Positions 27,486-35,995 of a stretch of 64,000 nt of DNA are shown here, piece by piece (within the stretch, counting starts at the first letter, position 1; every line of letters begins with the position of its first letter). The DNA is from Planococcus ruber (lineage in GTDB: Bacteria > Bacillota > Bacilli > Bacillales_A > Planococcaceae), in assembly GCF_022819085.1 (NCBI RefSeq), contig NZ_JALHAG010000001.1:1463942-1527941 (forward strand), read 5' to 3'. The notes below the pieces were generated by a model. The model ran no database searches. It was not told the origin of the DNA and was given only the letters and a program-made list of their open reading frames with translations. The translations under genes and the position numbers were made by a program.

Positions 27486-28511
27486 TTATTTGGGGATGGT
27501 CAACACTTGGCCAATTTTTATGATGTAAGGGCTTGGAATTTTATTGGCTGCGGCAATTTTTGCGACAGTGGAATTGTGTTTTTTGGCAATGCTGTAAAGC
27601 GTATCTCCTGCTTTGACCGTATATTTCACTGATGCAGCAGGAGGGGCGGCCTTAGCTGGAATGATCAATACTTGGCCGACACGGATGATATACGGACTTG
27701 AAATTTTATTGGCTGAAGCCAAAGCGTTGACCGTGACGTTATAGCGTTTAGCGATGCTGTAAAGTGTGTCTCCTGACTTGACCGTGTATTTAGTGCCGGC
27801 AGGCGGAGGAGCGGAAGGCAATTTGAGCAATTGCGAGACCGTCACAAAAGAATAGCCTTTTGCTTTTAATTTGGTGATCATGCCTTGAAGGGCGCCAGGA
27901 GTTCCGGATGCCCCGGCACCTGTATGCATCAAGACGATAGAGCCAGGGACGATATTGTTGACGACTTTGTTGGTGATGGCTGTGGAAGATACACCTTTCC
28001 AGTCCAAGGTATCAATGTTCCACTGGATGGTGTGGGTGTATCCGGCATTTCCGACTGCCGCCAAAACGGCTGAATTTGAAGCGCCGAATGGTGCACGGAA
28101 TAAAGGCTTCGTTGATTTGCCGGTAATTTTTTTCACAGCGGCTTCTGTTTTATCCAATTCCGTTTTTATTTGAGAAGCGCTCAGTTTTGTAAAGTCAGGA
28201 TGGGAATAAGAATGGTTGGCCAGTTGATGGCCGCTGGATGCAATGTTTTTAATGGCCTGCGGATGGTTGTTGGCACCGGACCCCGTCAGAAAGAAAGTCG
28301 CTTTGATTTTATTCGCCGATAAGGTATTCAGGATTTTCTGGATATTGGTGCCGTCGGATCCGTCATCGAATGTGAGTGCGACAACTTTGCTTGAAATAGT
28401 CGCTTTTGAGATGAATTTTGAACTGGCAGCTGCAGCAGGCGGCGAGAAGGAGAGGGCGGCAAAAAGAATTAATAAGAAGGCTGCGGCAATTTTAAGAAGT
28501 TTGCTATACAT
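27486..28511 (-). CDS. Secreted polysaccharide deacetylase with two LysM domains
   Basis: About 341 residues. A Sec signal peptide (LLKIAAAFLLILFAALSFSPPAAAA) is followed by a NodB deacetylase domain with all five motifs: ALTFDDGSDGTN, ANHSYSHPDF (metal His pair), FRAPFGAS, IDTLDW and SIVLMH. Two LysM modules (YTVKSGDTLYSIAKRYNVTV and YTVKAGDTLYSIAKKHNSTV) close the protein and should hold it on peptidoglycan. Metal-dependent N-deacetylation of peptidoglycan or an exported N-acetylglucosamine polymer is expected. The start is ATG 28511 or 28514 behind AAAGGGGTGG. It lies upstream of the large hydrolase on the same strand, but a terminator separates them. Confidence 0.92.
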   Translation of the reverse strand: MYSKLLKIAAAFLLILFAALSFSPPAAAASSKFISKATISSKVVALTFDDGSDGTNIQKILNTLSANKIKATFFLTGSGANNHPQAIKNIASSGHQLANHSYSHPDFTKLSASQIKTELDKTEAAVKKITGKSTKPLFRAPFGASNSAVLAAVGNAGYTHTIQWNIDTLDWKGVSSTAITNKVVNNIVPGSIVLMHTGAGASGTPGALQGMITKLKAKGYSFVTVSQLLKLPSAPPPAGTKYTVKSGDTLYSIAKRYNVTVNALASANKISSPYIIRVGQVLIIPAKAAPPAASVKYTVKAGDTLYSIAKKHNSTVAKIAAANKIPSPYIIKIGQVLTIPK

Positions 28512-28744
28512 CATATCCACCCCTTTAATCGTTACGCATTTAGTTGAGTGCGTATGTATAAGCATGGAATGAATACATTTTTATAACTTCGAGTCTTTCA
28601 ATTCGTATTCTTTTTATAATTCTATTATATCATTTTTCTGAATTTTTAATAATATTTTTTTATTCGTTTTATAAAAATACGCATAAAAAGACCTAATTCA
28701 AGTACCTGAATTTATTCGCATAAAATAAAAGCGGGTTTTTGTTG

Positions 28745-28849
28745 AAGGTGAGAAGTTTTCGTGTTGAGGTGCGAAATTAGGGATACGAGGTGCGAAAAAA
28801 CTGGTCTGAGGTGCGAAACTTTCGCAATGAGGTGCGTTCGCCTTCATTC
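28745..28849. repeat. 21-bp-period tandem repeat (GAGGTGCGAAA units)
   Basis: GAGGTGCGAAA starts at 28766, 28787 and 28808, and GAGGTGCG at 28829, each exactly 21 bases apart, with a weaker copy (AAGGTGAGAAG) at 28745. The other ten bases of each unit vary. The spacing is two helical turns, so each unit presents the same DNA face. Confidence 0.85.
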
Positions 28850-28861
28850 GTCCCCTTTTAA

Positions 28862-28902
28862 GGAAAAAAAGCAGCCCCTTCCAATTTGAAAGGGGCTGCT
28901 TC
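28862..28902 (-). terminator. Terminator after the RND transporter gene
   Basis: AAGCAGCCCCTTTC pairs with AAGGGGCTGCTT on the minus strand and is followed by TTTTTCC, just after the stop. Confidence 0.88.
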
Positions 28903-28905
28903 TAG

Positions 28906-31900
28906 TTAATCGTGCTGTTTTTTACGGAATTTCGCTGTCACTTCATAAACAATCGGCACAATGACCAACGTCAATAGAGTGGAGCTGACAAGTCCGCCGA
29001 TTACGGTGATGCCAAGTCCTTTAGAGATCAACCCGCCGCCGTCGCCTTCAGCGCCGATAGCAAGCGGAATCAATGCGCCAATGGTTGCAAGGGCCGTCAT
29101 CAAAATCGGACGGAGACGCGTTACGCCGCCTTCAAGCAGGGCTTCGCGAGTCGTAAGTCCGGCTTTTTCCATATGGATAACCCGGTCAATCAATACAATG
29201 GCATTTGTGACTACGATACCGATCAGCATCAAGACACCGATTAAGGCATTGACACTCAATGACTCACCGGTAATCCAAAGCGCAACCAGCACACCGATAA
29301 CCGTGAATGGCAGCGAGAATAGGATCGCGAATGGAGCCAAAGCGCCGCCGAATGTGACGACGAGTACGAAGTAGACAATGGCGATCGCAGCTAGCATCGC
29401 TAAGCCGAGCTGGCTGAACGATTCATTGATTTGTTCGGTCACGCCGCCGTGGTCGATTGAAATGCCAGAAGGCAAGTCAAGATCCGCCACTTTTTCATCA
29501 ATTTCCGTCGTGATGGCCGCTGCGTTGTTTCCAAGTACATCTGCAGTCAATGACGCGTATATTTGGCCGTCTCTGCGGTTAATAGTATCAGGCGATTTGC
29601 CTTCTTCCACTTCCATCACATCGCCAACAGCAACGGTTGTGCCAAGGGCTGTCGGGATTTGGACGTTTGTTACATCATCAATTCCTGCATAAGTGGTTTC
29701 TTCAGTTTCAATATAAACATTAATGTCTTTGTCATCATTTTTAACAGTCGTCAAGATTGGCGCTTCGCCGACATTGCTTAATGCCATGCCGATTTGAGCA
29801 GCCGTCAGGCCTTTTTCACTCAGCGCTTGTTGATTCGCGACTAAAGTAAACTGGTCATAAGCTTCAGTCAAGCTTGATTCCGTGTTTTCCAATTCCTTAT
29901 GATTTTCCATGATCGGCTGGATTTGATCAATAGCGGTTTGGATGTCTTCAAGATTGTCGCCGTAGACGAATAATTCAAGTCCTGTGGCGCCCATGGCCGC
30001 AAAGTCAAGGCTGCTCCATTCGCCGGCTTCTGTATTTTCGTTCAGCGAATCAATCAAGTTTGTGCTTTCTTCGCTGAATTCTTCAAAATCAGAATCGTAT
30101 TCAATATAGAACAACGCGGAATTGTCTCCGCCGCCGCCCATCGCTGTCAACGGATTGCCGCCGCCAAGCGAGTATTGGTACGAAGTGACGCCGTCGCGAT
30201 CTGCAATTGCGCTTTCTGCTTCAAGCGCAATTTCTTCCACGTCTTCACGCGTCTGTCCAGGTTCCGGGCTGTAAGTAGCCATTACAAGTTTCTGTTCTTG
30301 TTCAGGCAAGAAACTTACCCCGATGACCGGCACTAAGAAAAGACTCGCTGCAAGAAGGACAGCAGCTCCGCCGAATGTAATGATCTTATGGTTCAAAGAC
30401 CATTCCAAAATGCGTTTGTAGCCAGCAGCCATTTTTCCAGGCTTGTGTTCTTTTGTCACTGATTTAGTGGCATCCAAATTTTTCAATTGTTTGCCGTACA
30501 TCAAATGGGCCATCATCGGAACGATTGTGACTGCAACGAGCAGGGATGCTGCAAGTGCGAAGACCACTGCAAGCGCGAATGGCAAGAACAATTCACCAAT
30601 CTGTCCGTTGACAAGCGCCAGCGGCAAGAATACGGCAATCGTTACGACAGTAGAAGAAAAGATTGGAAGGAACATTTCACGTGTTGCTTCGCGAATCAAT
30701 TCTTTGCCGCGCAGTTTTTCGCCTGGCAATGCCATACGGCGGTAAATATTTTCAATGACGACAATCGAGTCATCGATGACGCGCCCAATTGCTACGGTCA
30801 AAGCGCCAAGCGTCATGATATTTAAGGTAATATCGAGTTGGTTTAATAAGAAAATCGCCATCAATAAAGAAAGCGGAATCGAAATGATCGAGATCAAAGT
30901 CGTTTTAAAGCTGCGCAAGAAGAGCAGGATGATGACAACGGCAAATAGGATGCCGTATAAGGCTTTGCTCAGCATAGTTTCAACTGATTGTTCGATCGGC
31001 TCTCCTTGGTCAAATGTTGTTGCCACAGTTAAATCGAAATCTTTTTCCAAATCCGTGATGACATCTTTGACGCCGTTTACAACCTCTACGGTATTGGCAT
31101 CCGGAGATTTCACAATGGAAAGGCCGATTGATTCTTCGCCGTTCGTCCGTGAGATGGACTCTGCTTCACTGACAACTTCAATTTCGGCTAACTCGCTTAA
31201 TACGACAGTCGGAATTGCGGCTGCGGCCGGCACTTCAGCAGAAGGCGCTGCCGGTGCTGCAGATGGTGCCTCGGGTGCCGCAGCGCTTGGATCTTCTGGT
31301 GCGCCGGCTGCTGCATCGCCTGATGGGGCTTGCGCTGCCTGTGGAATCGCTGGGATTTGAAGGTTCTTCAAATCATCAACGGTTGTTACATTTCCATCAA
31401 TGACCAAGTTTTTCAATTCGCCATCAAAATTCGTCAATCCTAATGGGAAAGTCAAGTTAGATCCTTGGATCAATTGCTGAATCGTTTCTTCTGTCAATCC
31501 ATACTGGGCTAAAGCCGCTTCATCGAAAGTCATGGTCACTTTCTGGACACGCTGTCCAGAAACTTGAGCCTCAGACAATCCGTCGATGCCTTCGACAGCC
31601 GGGAGGACATGTTCTTCCACATCTGCCGTCAATTCTTCCAAAGAGCTGCCGGGCTTACTTACGCTTAGCGCAAGGACCGGGAAAGCATCTAAACTGACGC
31701 GGGATACTTCCGGATCGTTTGCAGCTTCCGGAATGGAAATCTGGGACAAAGCATCTTCCAATTGGCGTGTCGCTTCGTCCATGTCCACTTCAAAAGCGTA
31801 CTGGACTTGGATCGTAGAGGCATTTGCCAATGAAGTCGATGTCACCAGTTCGACGCCATTCATATTTTGAATCCGCTGCTCCATCGGAATCGTGACTTCT

Positions 31901-32085
31901 TCCATGATTTCATCCGGTGCAGCACCTGGATACGTCGTGACAACAGTCACCGCAGGAAGCGTGATGCTTGGAATGGATTCTTGTTTCATGGTCAATCCAG
32001 CATAAAGGCCGGCGACAACAACCATGATCGTCAAAATCCAAATAGCAAACTTGTTGTTCAGTGAAAAATCAATGATTTTCTTCAA
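28906..32085 (-). CDS. RND-family efflux permease (SwrC/AcrB type)
   Basis: About 1059 residues, with the twelve-span RND architecture: an N-terminal span (FAIWILTIMVVVAGLYAGL), a large loop with TTYPGAAPDEIMEEVTIPMEQRI, a central membrane block containing GRVIDDSIVVIENIYRR, a second large loop, and a C-terminal membrane block ending in TAKFRKKQ. Gram-positive members such as SwrC export lipopeptides or hydrophobic toxins using proton motive force. An unusual Ala/Pro-rich insert (about residues 255-292) lies in the first large loop. TTG 32085 is eight bases after AAGGAG and gives the SwrC-like start MKKIIDF; GTG 32094 is too close to that site. It is translated just after its TetR gene. Confidence 0.92.
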   Translation of the reverse strand: MKKIIDFSLNNKFAIWILTIMVVVAGLYAGLTMKQESIPSITLPAVTVVTTYPGAAPDEIMEEVTIPMEQRIQNMNGVELVTSTSLANASTIQVQYAFEVDMDEATRQLEDALSQISIPEAANDPEVSRVSLDAFPVLALSVSKPGSSLEELTADVEEHVLPAVEGIDGLSEAQVSGQRVQKVTMTFDEAALAQYGLTEETIQQLIQGSNLTFPLGLTNFDGELKNLVIDGNVTTVDDLKNLQIPAIPQAAQAPSGDAAAGAPEDPSAAAPEAPSAAPAAPSAEVPAAAAIPTVVLSELAEIEVVSEAESISRTNGEESIGLSIVKSPDANTVEVVNGVKDVITDLEKDFDLTVATTFDQGEPIEQSVETMLSKALYGILFAVVIILLFLRSFKTTLISIISIPLSLLMAIFLLNQLDITLNIMTLGALTVAIGRVIDDSIVVIENIYRRMALPGEKLRGKELIREATREMFLPIFSSTVVTIAVFLPLALVNGQIGELFLPFALAVVFALAASLLVAVTIVPMMAHLMYGKQLKNLDATKSVTKEHKPGKMAAGYKRILEWSLNHKIITFGGAAVLLAASLFLVPVIGVSFLPEQEQKLVMATYSPEPGQTREDVEEIALEAESAIADRDGVTSYQYSLGGGNPLTAMGGGGDNSALFYIEYDSDFEEFSEESTNLIDSLNENTEAGEWSSLDFAAMGATGLELFVYGDNLEDIQTAIDQIQPIMENHKELENTESSLTEAYDQFTLVANQQALSEKGLTAAQIGMALSNVGEAPILTTVKNDDKDINVYIETEETTYAGIDDVTNVQIPTALGTTVAVGDVMEVEEGKSPDTINRRDGQIYASLTADVLGNNAAAITTEIDEKVADLDLPSGISIDHGGVTEQINESFSQLGLAMLAAIAIVYFVLVVTFGGALAPFAILFSLPFTVIGVLVALWITGESLSVNALIGVLMLIGIVVTNAIVLIDRVIHMEKAGLTTREALLEGGVTRLRPILMTALATIGALIPLAIGAEGDGGGLISKGLGITVIGGLVSSTLLTLVIVPIVYEVTAKFRKKQHD

Positions 32086-32098
32086 TCGATACACTCCT

Positions 32099-32917
32099 TC
32101 AAATGAACTTTTCTAAAGTTGAAAGTTCGGTTGCTAATGATTCTTCTTGTTTTAAATAGTCCAGTAAGGCCTCGACCAAAAATGCCTTGGCATCTTGTTT
32201 GGCCATTTCTTCCTTCAACATCAGAAAAGCGGATAAGTGCTTTTCCCGTTGGGAAGAAGTTTGTTTGATCTGTTCTTCCAATTGGTTGTAAGCTTCTTCA
32301 AGTGGAGAAATGGTGGAGGTAAAGCCGGTCAGAACGTGTTGGATCTTTTCCGAGTGGTTAACGATGGCATCAAGGCTGGCAACGATAAATTCAGCCAGAA
32401 GCTCCTTGTTGATCGGCCGGTTCTCAAAAATCAAATAAAAATAATACTCCTTTTTAATCCCTTCATAGACGGTCACCAAATCGTAGATGAAAGGTTTGGC
32501 TCGGTCCCCATAGACTTCGAGCAAACTATATTTATGTAAGACTAACTGCGCCATCCGAAGTTCTTGCAGCAAATTTTGCATAAGTTCATTGTCGTATGCC
32601 GGGAAATCCTTGAAGACCATTAAAAAGAATTCCTTGTTCATCACTGTCCGCTCAATTTCAAGCAATAATTTTTTCTTGAAAAATTCCCGGTTAGTCAAGC
32701 CGGATTCGAAGTCGGCGCTATTTAAATCTCTCGTCAAATCCTCGTGGTATTGTTTGAGGATTTCAACGAAGATGCCTTCTTTCGAATCAAAGTGCTTGTA
32801 AAAAGCGCCTTTTGATATTCCCGCTGCCTTCGCTATTTCCTGGACAGATGTTTGATGAAATCCTTTGATGGAAAAGAAATGTACAGCATGATTCATCAAT
32901 TCCTGCCGTTTGTCCAT
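32099..32917 (-). CDS. TetR-family regulator of the RND pump
   Basis: A 272-residue regulator, longer than most TetR proteins. The N-terminal helix-turn-helix is typical: AVHFFSIKGFHQTSVQEIAKAAGISKGAFYKHFDSKEGIF. The C-terminal ligand domain is helical, and a coiled-coil-like extra tail (YNQLEEQIKQTSSQREKHLSAFLMLKEEMAKQ) adds about 60 residues. AAGGAGGGG precedes ATG 32917. The stop codon overlaps the ribosome binding site of the RND gene 13 bases on, so repressor and pump share a transcript. The palindrome ACCAATTGGT lies 17 bases upstream of the start, in the leader. Confidence 0.9.
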   Translation of the reverse strand: MDKRQELMNHAVHFFSIKGFHQTSVQEIAKAAGISKGAFYKHFDSKEGIFVEILKQYHEDLTRDLNSADFESGLTNREFFKKKLLLEIERTVMNKEFFLMVFKDFPAYDNELMQNLLQELRMAQLVLHKYSLLEVYGDRAKPFIYDLVTVYEGIKKEYYFYLIFENRPINKELLAEFIVASLDAIVNHSEKIQHVLTGFTSTISPLEEAYNQLEEQIKQTSSQREKHLSAFLMLKEEMAKQDAKAFLVEALLDYLKQEESLATELSTLEKFI

Positions 32918-32933
32918 AACACCCCTCCTTAAA

Positions 32934-33001
32934 ACCAATTGGTCATTTTAAGTAACCCTTCGGTCATACTTTAGGATAAAGCTTGAAAAAAATTGAGTCA
33001 A
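32934..33001 (-). promoter_or_regulatory. Promoter and probable operator of the TetR-RND operon
   Basis: On the minus strand TTGACT (33001-32996), a 17-base spacer and TATCCT (32978-32973) form a promoter. Downstream, ATGACC occurs twice and the second copy is part of the palindrome ACCAATTGGT (32934-32943). These are plausible half-sites for autoregulation by the TetR protein. Confidence 0.6.
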
Positions 33002-33154
33002 TTTATAGGGACTTATATCGTGTGTCTATTTTGTGTCTTGAAAAAGCGCTGAACGGACAGTGCGTTTTCCGCGAAAAATTAGGGTAAATAGAAAGAAACA
33101 GCAAATACTTGGCAGCATTCCATCAAAAGTAATTCGAAGAAGGGAAGGTTTTAA

Positions 33155-33676
33155 ATGGCTTCGTATTTATTGTCTGGACCGACTGTGGAATATAGAGTGG
33201 AACAGCCGTACGCAGCAATCCCCATTCAAGCGGCCTTAGAGGAGTGGAATAAAACCACCGCTTTAGTGCCTGAACTCTTTCAGTGGCTGGAGAACAAAAA
33301 CGCACTGCCGGCAGGCGCACCGTTCTATCGATATTGGTGCCTTGGAGATGGCAAAAGTGAATTCGATCTGGAAGTTGGAGTGCCACTGGAAAGCATGGTT
33401 GCCGGCGATGAACGGGTCATTGCCAGTTCGATTCCTGAAGGGTCTTATGTTTGCGCTATCCATAGAGGGCATCCGGATACGCTTGCGGATTCCGTGCATG
33501 AAGTAGAAAAATGGGCGGAAAAGGAAGGCTTGTCTTTCGATAAACGCTTTGAAGGGAATATTGAAATTTGGAATGGGCGCTTCGAACAATATTTAACAGA
33601 TCCTGAAACGGAACCGGATTTAACCAAATGGGAAATTGAGCTATCTTTTTTAATTTTGCGCGATGAAATCGCATAA
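33155..33676 (+). CDS. GyrI-like/AraC effector-binding domain protein
   Basis: A 173-residue soluble protein made of one GyrI-like (SOUL/AraC effector-binding) domain. Typical features are YRVEQPYAAIPIQ at the start, FYRYWCLGDGKSEFDLEVGVPLE, a GSYVCAIHRGHPDTLADSVHEVEKWAEKEG segment and the ending WEIELSFLI. Such stand-alone domains bind hydrophobic cations or act as hydrolases toward small drugs. AAGGGAAGG precedes the ATG. The neighbouring gene downstream is a sigma factor, but no link is obvious. The divergent TetR-RND operon makes a drug-binding role attractive; this is inference. Confidence 0.8.
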   Translation: MASYLLSGPTVEYRVEQPYAAIPIQAALEEWNKTTALVPELFQWLENKNALPAGAPFYRYWCLGDGKSEFDLEVGVPLESMVAGDERVIASSIPEGSYVCAIHRGHPDTLADSVHEVEKWAEKEGLSFDKRFEGNIEIWNGRFEQYLTDPETEPDLTKWEIELSFLILRDEIA

Positions 33677-33863
33677 AAAATGGTCCTGAATATCCGGAAC
33701 GGTGTGATAAACGAAAGGTTTACTCAACCGTATAGGGAAATTGAATCGTTTAAATCAGCTGCGTGATGGCTTGAATGCCCAAAACCGGTTTTTGCTGCTG
33801 GAAAATTCAACCGCTATTCTGGTGATACCCGGGAATACAAAGGATATCCAGAAGGATGGGAAC

Positions 33864-34361
33864 TTGAAAGAATACGAAGAATTAGACGCTCAGTATGCAC
33901 CCATGATCAACGCCCTCATGCGGAAGCTCCACATCTACCGAGACTACGAAAGCTTTCGCCAAGTGGGGAAAATTGCGCTTTGGCAAGCGAGCATCCGCTA
34001 TGATGAATCGAAAGGGAATTTTACCGCATTTGCTTATCGGACCATTCATGGAGCGATGCTAGACCATTTGAAGAAAGAGGCGAAATATATTGAACGGAAT
34101 CTCGTGCAGCAAAACCATGAATTTGATGACTTGGTTTTCTGCATGGAGGAAGATGAATTGCCGGAATGGATAGATGCCCGCTATTTAAAGAACGGCGAAA
34201 AAAGATTGCTGGAAGAACTTTTCGTTAAAGGAACCAGTTTAACAGGGCTCGCCGCCAGTGAAGGAGTTTCGCTGGCTGGCATGAAAAAAAGAAGGGAGCG
34301 TGTATTAAAAAAGCTTAAAGAAAATATAGGCCCGGACCAAATCGCATTATCTAGGCAATAG
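33864..34361 (+). CDS. Short sigma-70 family sigma factor
   Basis: About 165 residues. Region 2 is clear: YAPMINALMRKLHIYRDYESFRQVGKIALWQASIRYDESKGNFTAFAYRTIHGAMLDHLKKEAK, matching core-binding and -10 recognition helices. Region 4 is at the end: LTGLAASEGVSLAGMKKRRERVLKKLKENI as a helix-turn-helix. Regions 1 and 3 are missing, as in ECF-like or YvrI-type factors. I place the start at TTG 33864, which has GAAGGATGG upstream and begins MKEYEELDAQY as related proteins do; the frame stays open to TTG 33741. No anti-sigma gene is adjacent. Its regulon cannot be read here. Confidence 0.8.
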   Translation: MKEYEELDAQYAPMINALMRKLHIYRDYESFRQVGKIALWQASIRYDESKGNFTAFAYRTIHGAMLDHLKKEAKYIERNLVQQNHEFDDLVFCMEEDELPEWIDARYLKNGEKRLLEELFVKGTSLTGLAASEGVSLAGMKKRRERVLKKLKENIGPDQIALSRQ

Positions 34362-34417
34362 CAACGCTTTAGCGGCCCATGTCAGGCAATTGGCAAATTT
34401 AAAGTTTGAGTCGACCA

Positions 34418-34453
34418 AAAAAATTCCGGAGAAGAAATTCTCCGGAATTTTTT
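34418..34453. terminator. Bidirectional terminator between sigma factor and uvsE
   Basis: AAAAATTCCGGAGAA pairs with TTCTCCGGAATTTTT, with A and T flanks on both sides, between convergent genes. Confidence 0.92.
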
Positions 34454-35330
34454 ATGGTTTCTTATCCGTTAGCTGTTTCACAAAAGGAAGGACGGCTTGT
34501 TCTTTCAGCTTGGCTTCAAACATGATGTCCGCATCCGTCCCTTTTAAAAGCAGCAGCAGTTCATCAAAATCTTCTTGGGTAACAATATTATGATGCCGCA
34601 AGTCTGTAAATCCTTCTTTTCCGGTGCTGATGTGGATTTTGGGAATGCCATAGCCTTCCCAAGTGGCCAGAATTTCGGCGTAGTCGACAGGGCTTCCATC
34701 GTTATTGCAATTATGGTGATGGATGTCAAAGCAAATCGGCACTCCGCATAATTTGTTGACATCTAGAACGTCGCGCACCGTAAAGGTTTTATCGTCATTT
34801 TCTAAACGGAGCCGTTTTTTAATACTGGCTGGCAATAAAGCATAGTTTTCTGCAAACCTGATTTTGGCCCGTTCTTTATCTCCGTAGGCACCGCCAGTGT
34901 GGACAATCAAGTCATTGCCGCCTAACAATGCAATGAGCCGGTCGTGATACACCAAATCTTCGACGGATTTCTTTACCACTTCCGGTTTCGGGGAATTCAA
35001 GACCGTGTATTGGCCGGGATGCATGGAAATGCGCATTCTATGCGTTTCTGCCAGTTCCCGTATTTGAGCGGCGATCGAAAGGAAGTCCGGATCTTCCCAC
35101 CAAATCCAATCATTGATGGGATGGGTGGAAAGAGGAATCATCGAACTTGAAGCACGATAGAAAAAAATATCATGTTCCAGATTCCATTGCAGGATTTCGA
35201 AAGTCGTTTGCATATTTTTCAGCGTTAACTCTTTAATTTTTGCTGTTCCTTCAGTTTCTGCTGTTGCAACACGCAAAGTGCGGAAAACGGTTTTCAATTC
35301 AGTATTCATACAAGCATAACCCAGCCTCAT
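34452..35330 (-). CDS. uvsE: UV damage endonuclease
   Basis: A 292-residue TIM-barrel endonuclease that nicks DNA 5' of UV photoproducts, in an alternative excision-repair route. The sequence has the family markers MRLGYACMNTEL, YRASSSMIPLSTHP, RISMHPGQYTVLNSP (metal His), DLIVHTGGAYGDKERA, LRLENDD, VPICFDIHHH and KIHISTG. ATG 35330 follows AAGGAGTTGAACAAT; the longer frame adds 19 unlikely residues. It is monocistronic. Its stop lies at the edge of the terminator shared with the sigma gene. Confidence 0.95.
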   Translation of the reverse strand: MRLGYACMNTELKTVFRTLRVATAETEGTAKIKELTLKNMQTTFEILQWNLEHDIFFYRASSSMIPLSTHPINDWIWWEDPDFLSIAAQIRELAETHRMRISMHPGQYTVLNSPKPEVVKKSVEDLVYHDRLIALLGGNDLIVHTGGAYGDKERAKIRFAENYALLPASIKKRLRLENDDKTFTVRDVLDVNKLCGVPICFDIHHHNCNNDGSPVDYAEILATWEGYGIPKIHISTGKEGFTDLRHHNIVTQEDFDELLLLLKGTDADIMFEAKLKEQAVLPFVKQLTDKKP

Positions 35331-35468
35331 ATTGTTCAACTCCTTAAAAGCTGTATACCCAACTTTCCTATGGTCTATCGGATACAAAAAAAATTAGGGC
35401 TTTTGGAGAAAATACTTTCTACAAGGGTAAAGGAGAGGAAAAGCAATATTTCGAGGAGGCAGGAATTG

Positions 35469-35954
35469 ATGAGGGCAGAAATTATTCAAGATAAGCAAGG
35501 CTATACAGCAACATTTTCACGCACTTTGGCGCATACACCCCAATCAGTTTGGCAAATGCTGACCGACAATCAAAAGCTTAAGCAATGGTTCTCCGAGTTA
35601 TCGGTAGAGGACTTAAAGGAAGGCGGAACGATGCGATTCGATTTCGAAGGCGGGTCTTATGAGGAATTGGCGATTCTGGAGTATGAGGAAGGAAGCATCC
35701 TGGGTTTTGAATGGTGGAAAGACCAAGTCCATTTTGAAGTGCGGTCTCTAAATGGCGACACCCAGCTTCTGTTAATCGAAACGATTCGCCAAATTACGCC
35801 TCACACGGCTAAAGAACTTACGGGTTGGCATGTGTGCCTGGATGTTATTCAAGCGCGATTGGATGGTGAAGAGATCGACCGAGATCAGGAATGGCAAAAA
35901 GAACTTCCGGAATATGAACGGCTGCTGGATAGCCTGACCGGTTCGTTAGGATAA
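35469..35954 (+). CDS. SRPBCC (AHSA1-like) domain protein
   Basis: A 161-residue single-domain protein of the START/SRPBCC superfamily. Typical segments are FSRTLAHTPQSVWQMLTDNQKLKQWF, a GGTMRFDFEGG strand, EGSILGFEWWKDQVHFEV and GWHVCLDVIQARLDGE near the end. These proteins bind hydrophobic ligands or act as Hsp90 co-factors; no specific function can be set. GAGGAGGCAGG precedes ATG 35469. It is divergent from uvsE with a 138-base gap, and ends at a bidirectional terminator. Confidence 0.85.
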   Translation: MRAEIIQDKQGYTATFSRTLAHTPQSVWQMLTDNQKLKQWFSELSVEDLKEGGTMRFDFEGGSYEELAILEYEEGSILGFEWWKDQVHFEVRSLNGDTQLLLIETIRQITPHTAKELTGWHVCLDVIQARLDGEEIDRDQEWQKELPEYERLLDSLTGSLG

Positions 35955-35956
35955 AG

Positions 35957-35995
35957 AAAAAGCCAAAGCTGATGAGAAATCGGCTTTGGCTTTTA
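35957..35995. terminator. Bidirectional terminator between SRPBCC and NRDE genes
   Basis: AAAAGCCAAAGC pairs with GCTTTGGCTTTT across a 13-base loop, between convergent genes. Confidence 0.85.

Larger units (their letters stand above)
28512..28905. other. Intergenic region with tandem repeat and terminator
   Basis: No gene is supported here. The left part (28560-28740) is very AT-rich and should hold the deacetylase promoter. The middle holds five 21-bp repeat units (28745-28849), and the right end holds the terminator of the RND transporter gene. Confidence 0.6.

Noticed and set aside
30755..31360. A 201-codon plus-strand frame opposite the RND gene.
   Set aside because: It is antisense to a well-conserved coding sequence and has low-complexity composition mirrored from it.
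33700..33741. GTTTAC...GGGAAA resembling a SigB promoter ahead of the short sigma factor.
   Set aside because: The spacer is only 11 bases and the -10 box is poor.
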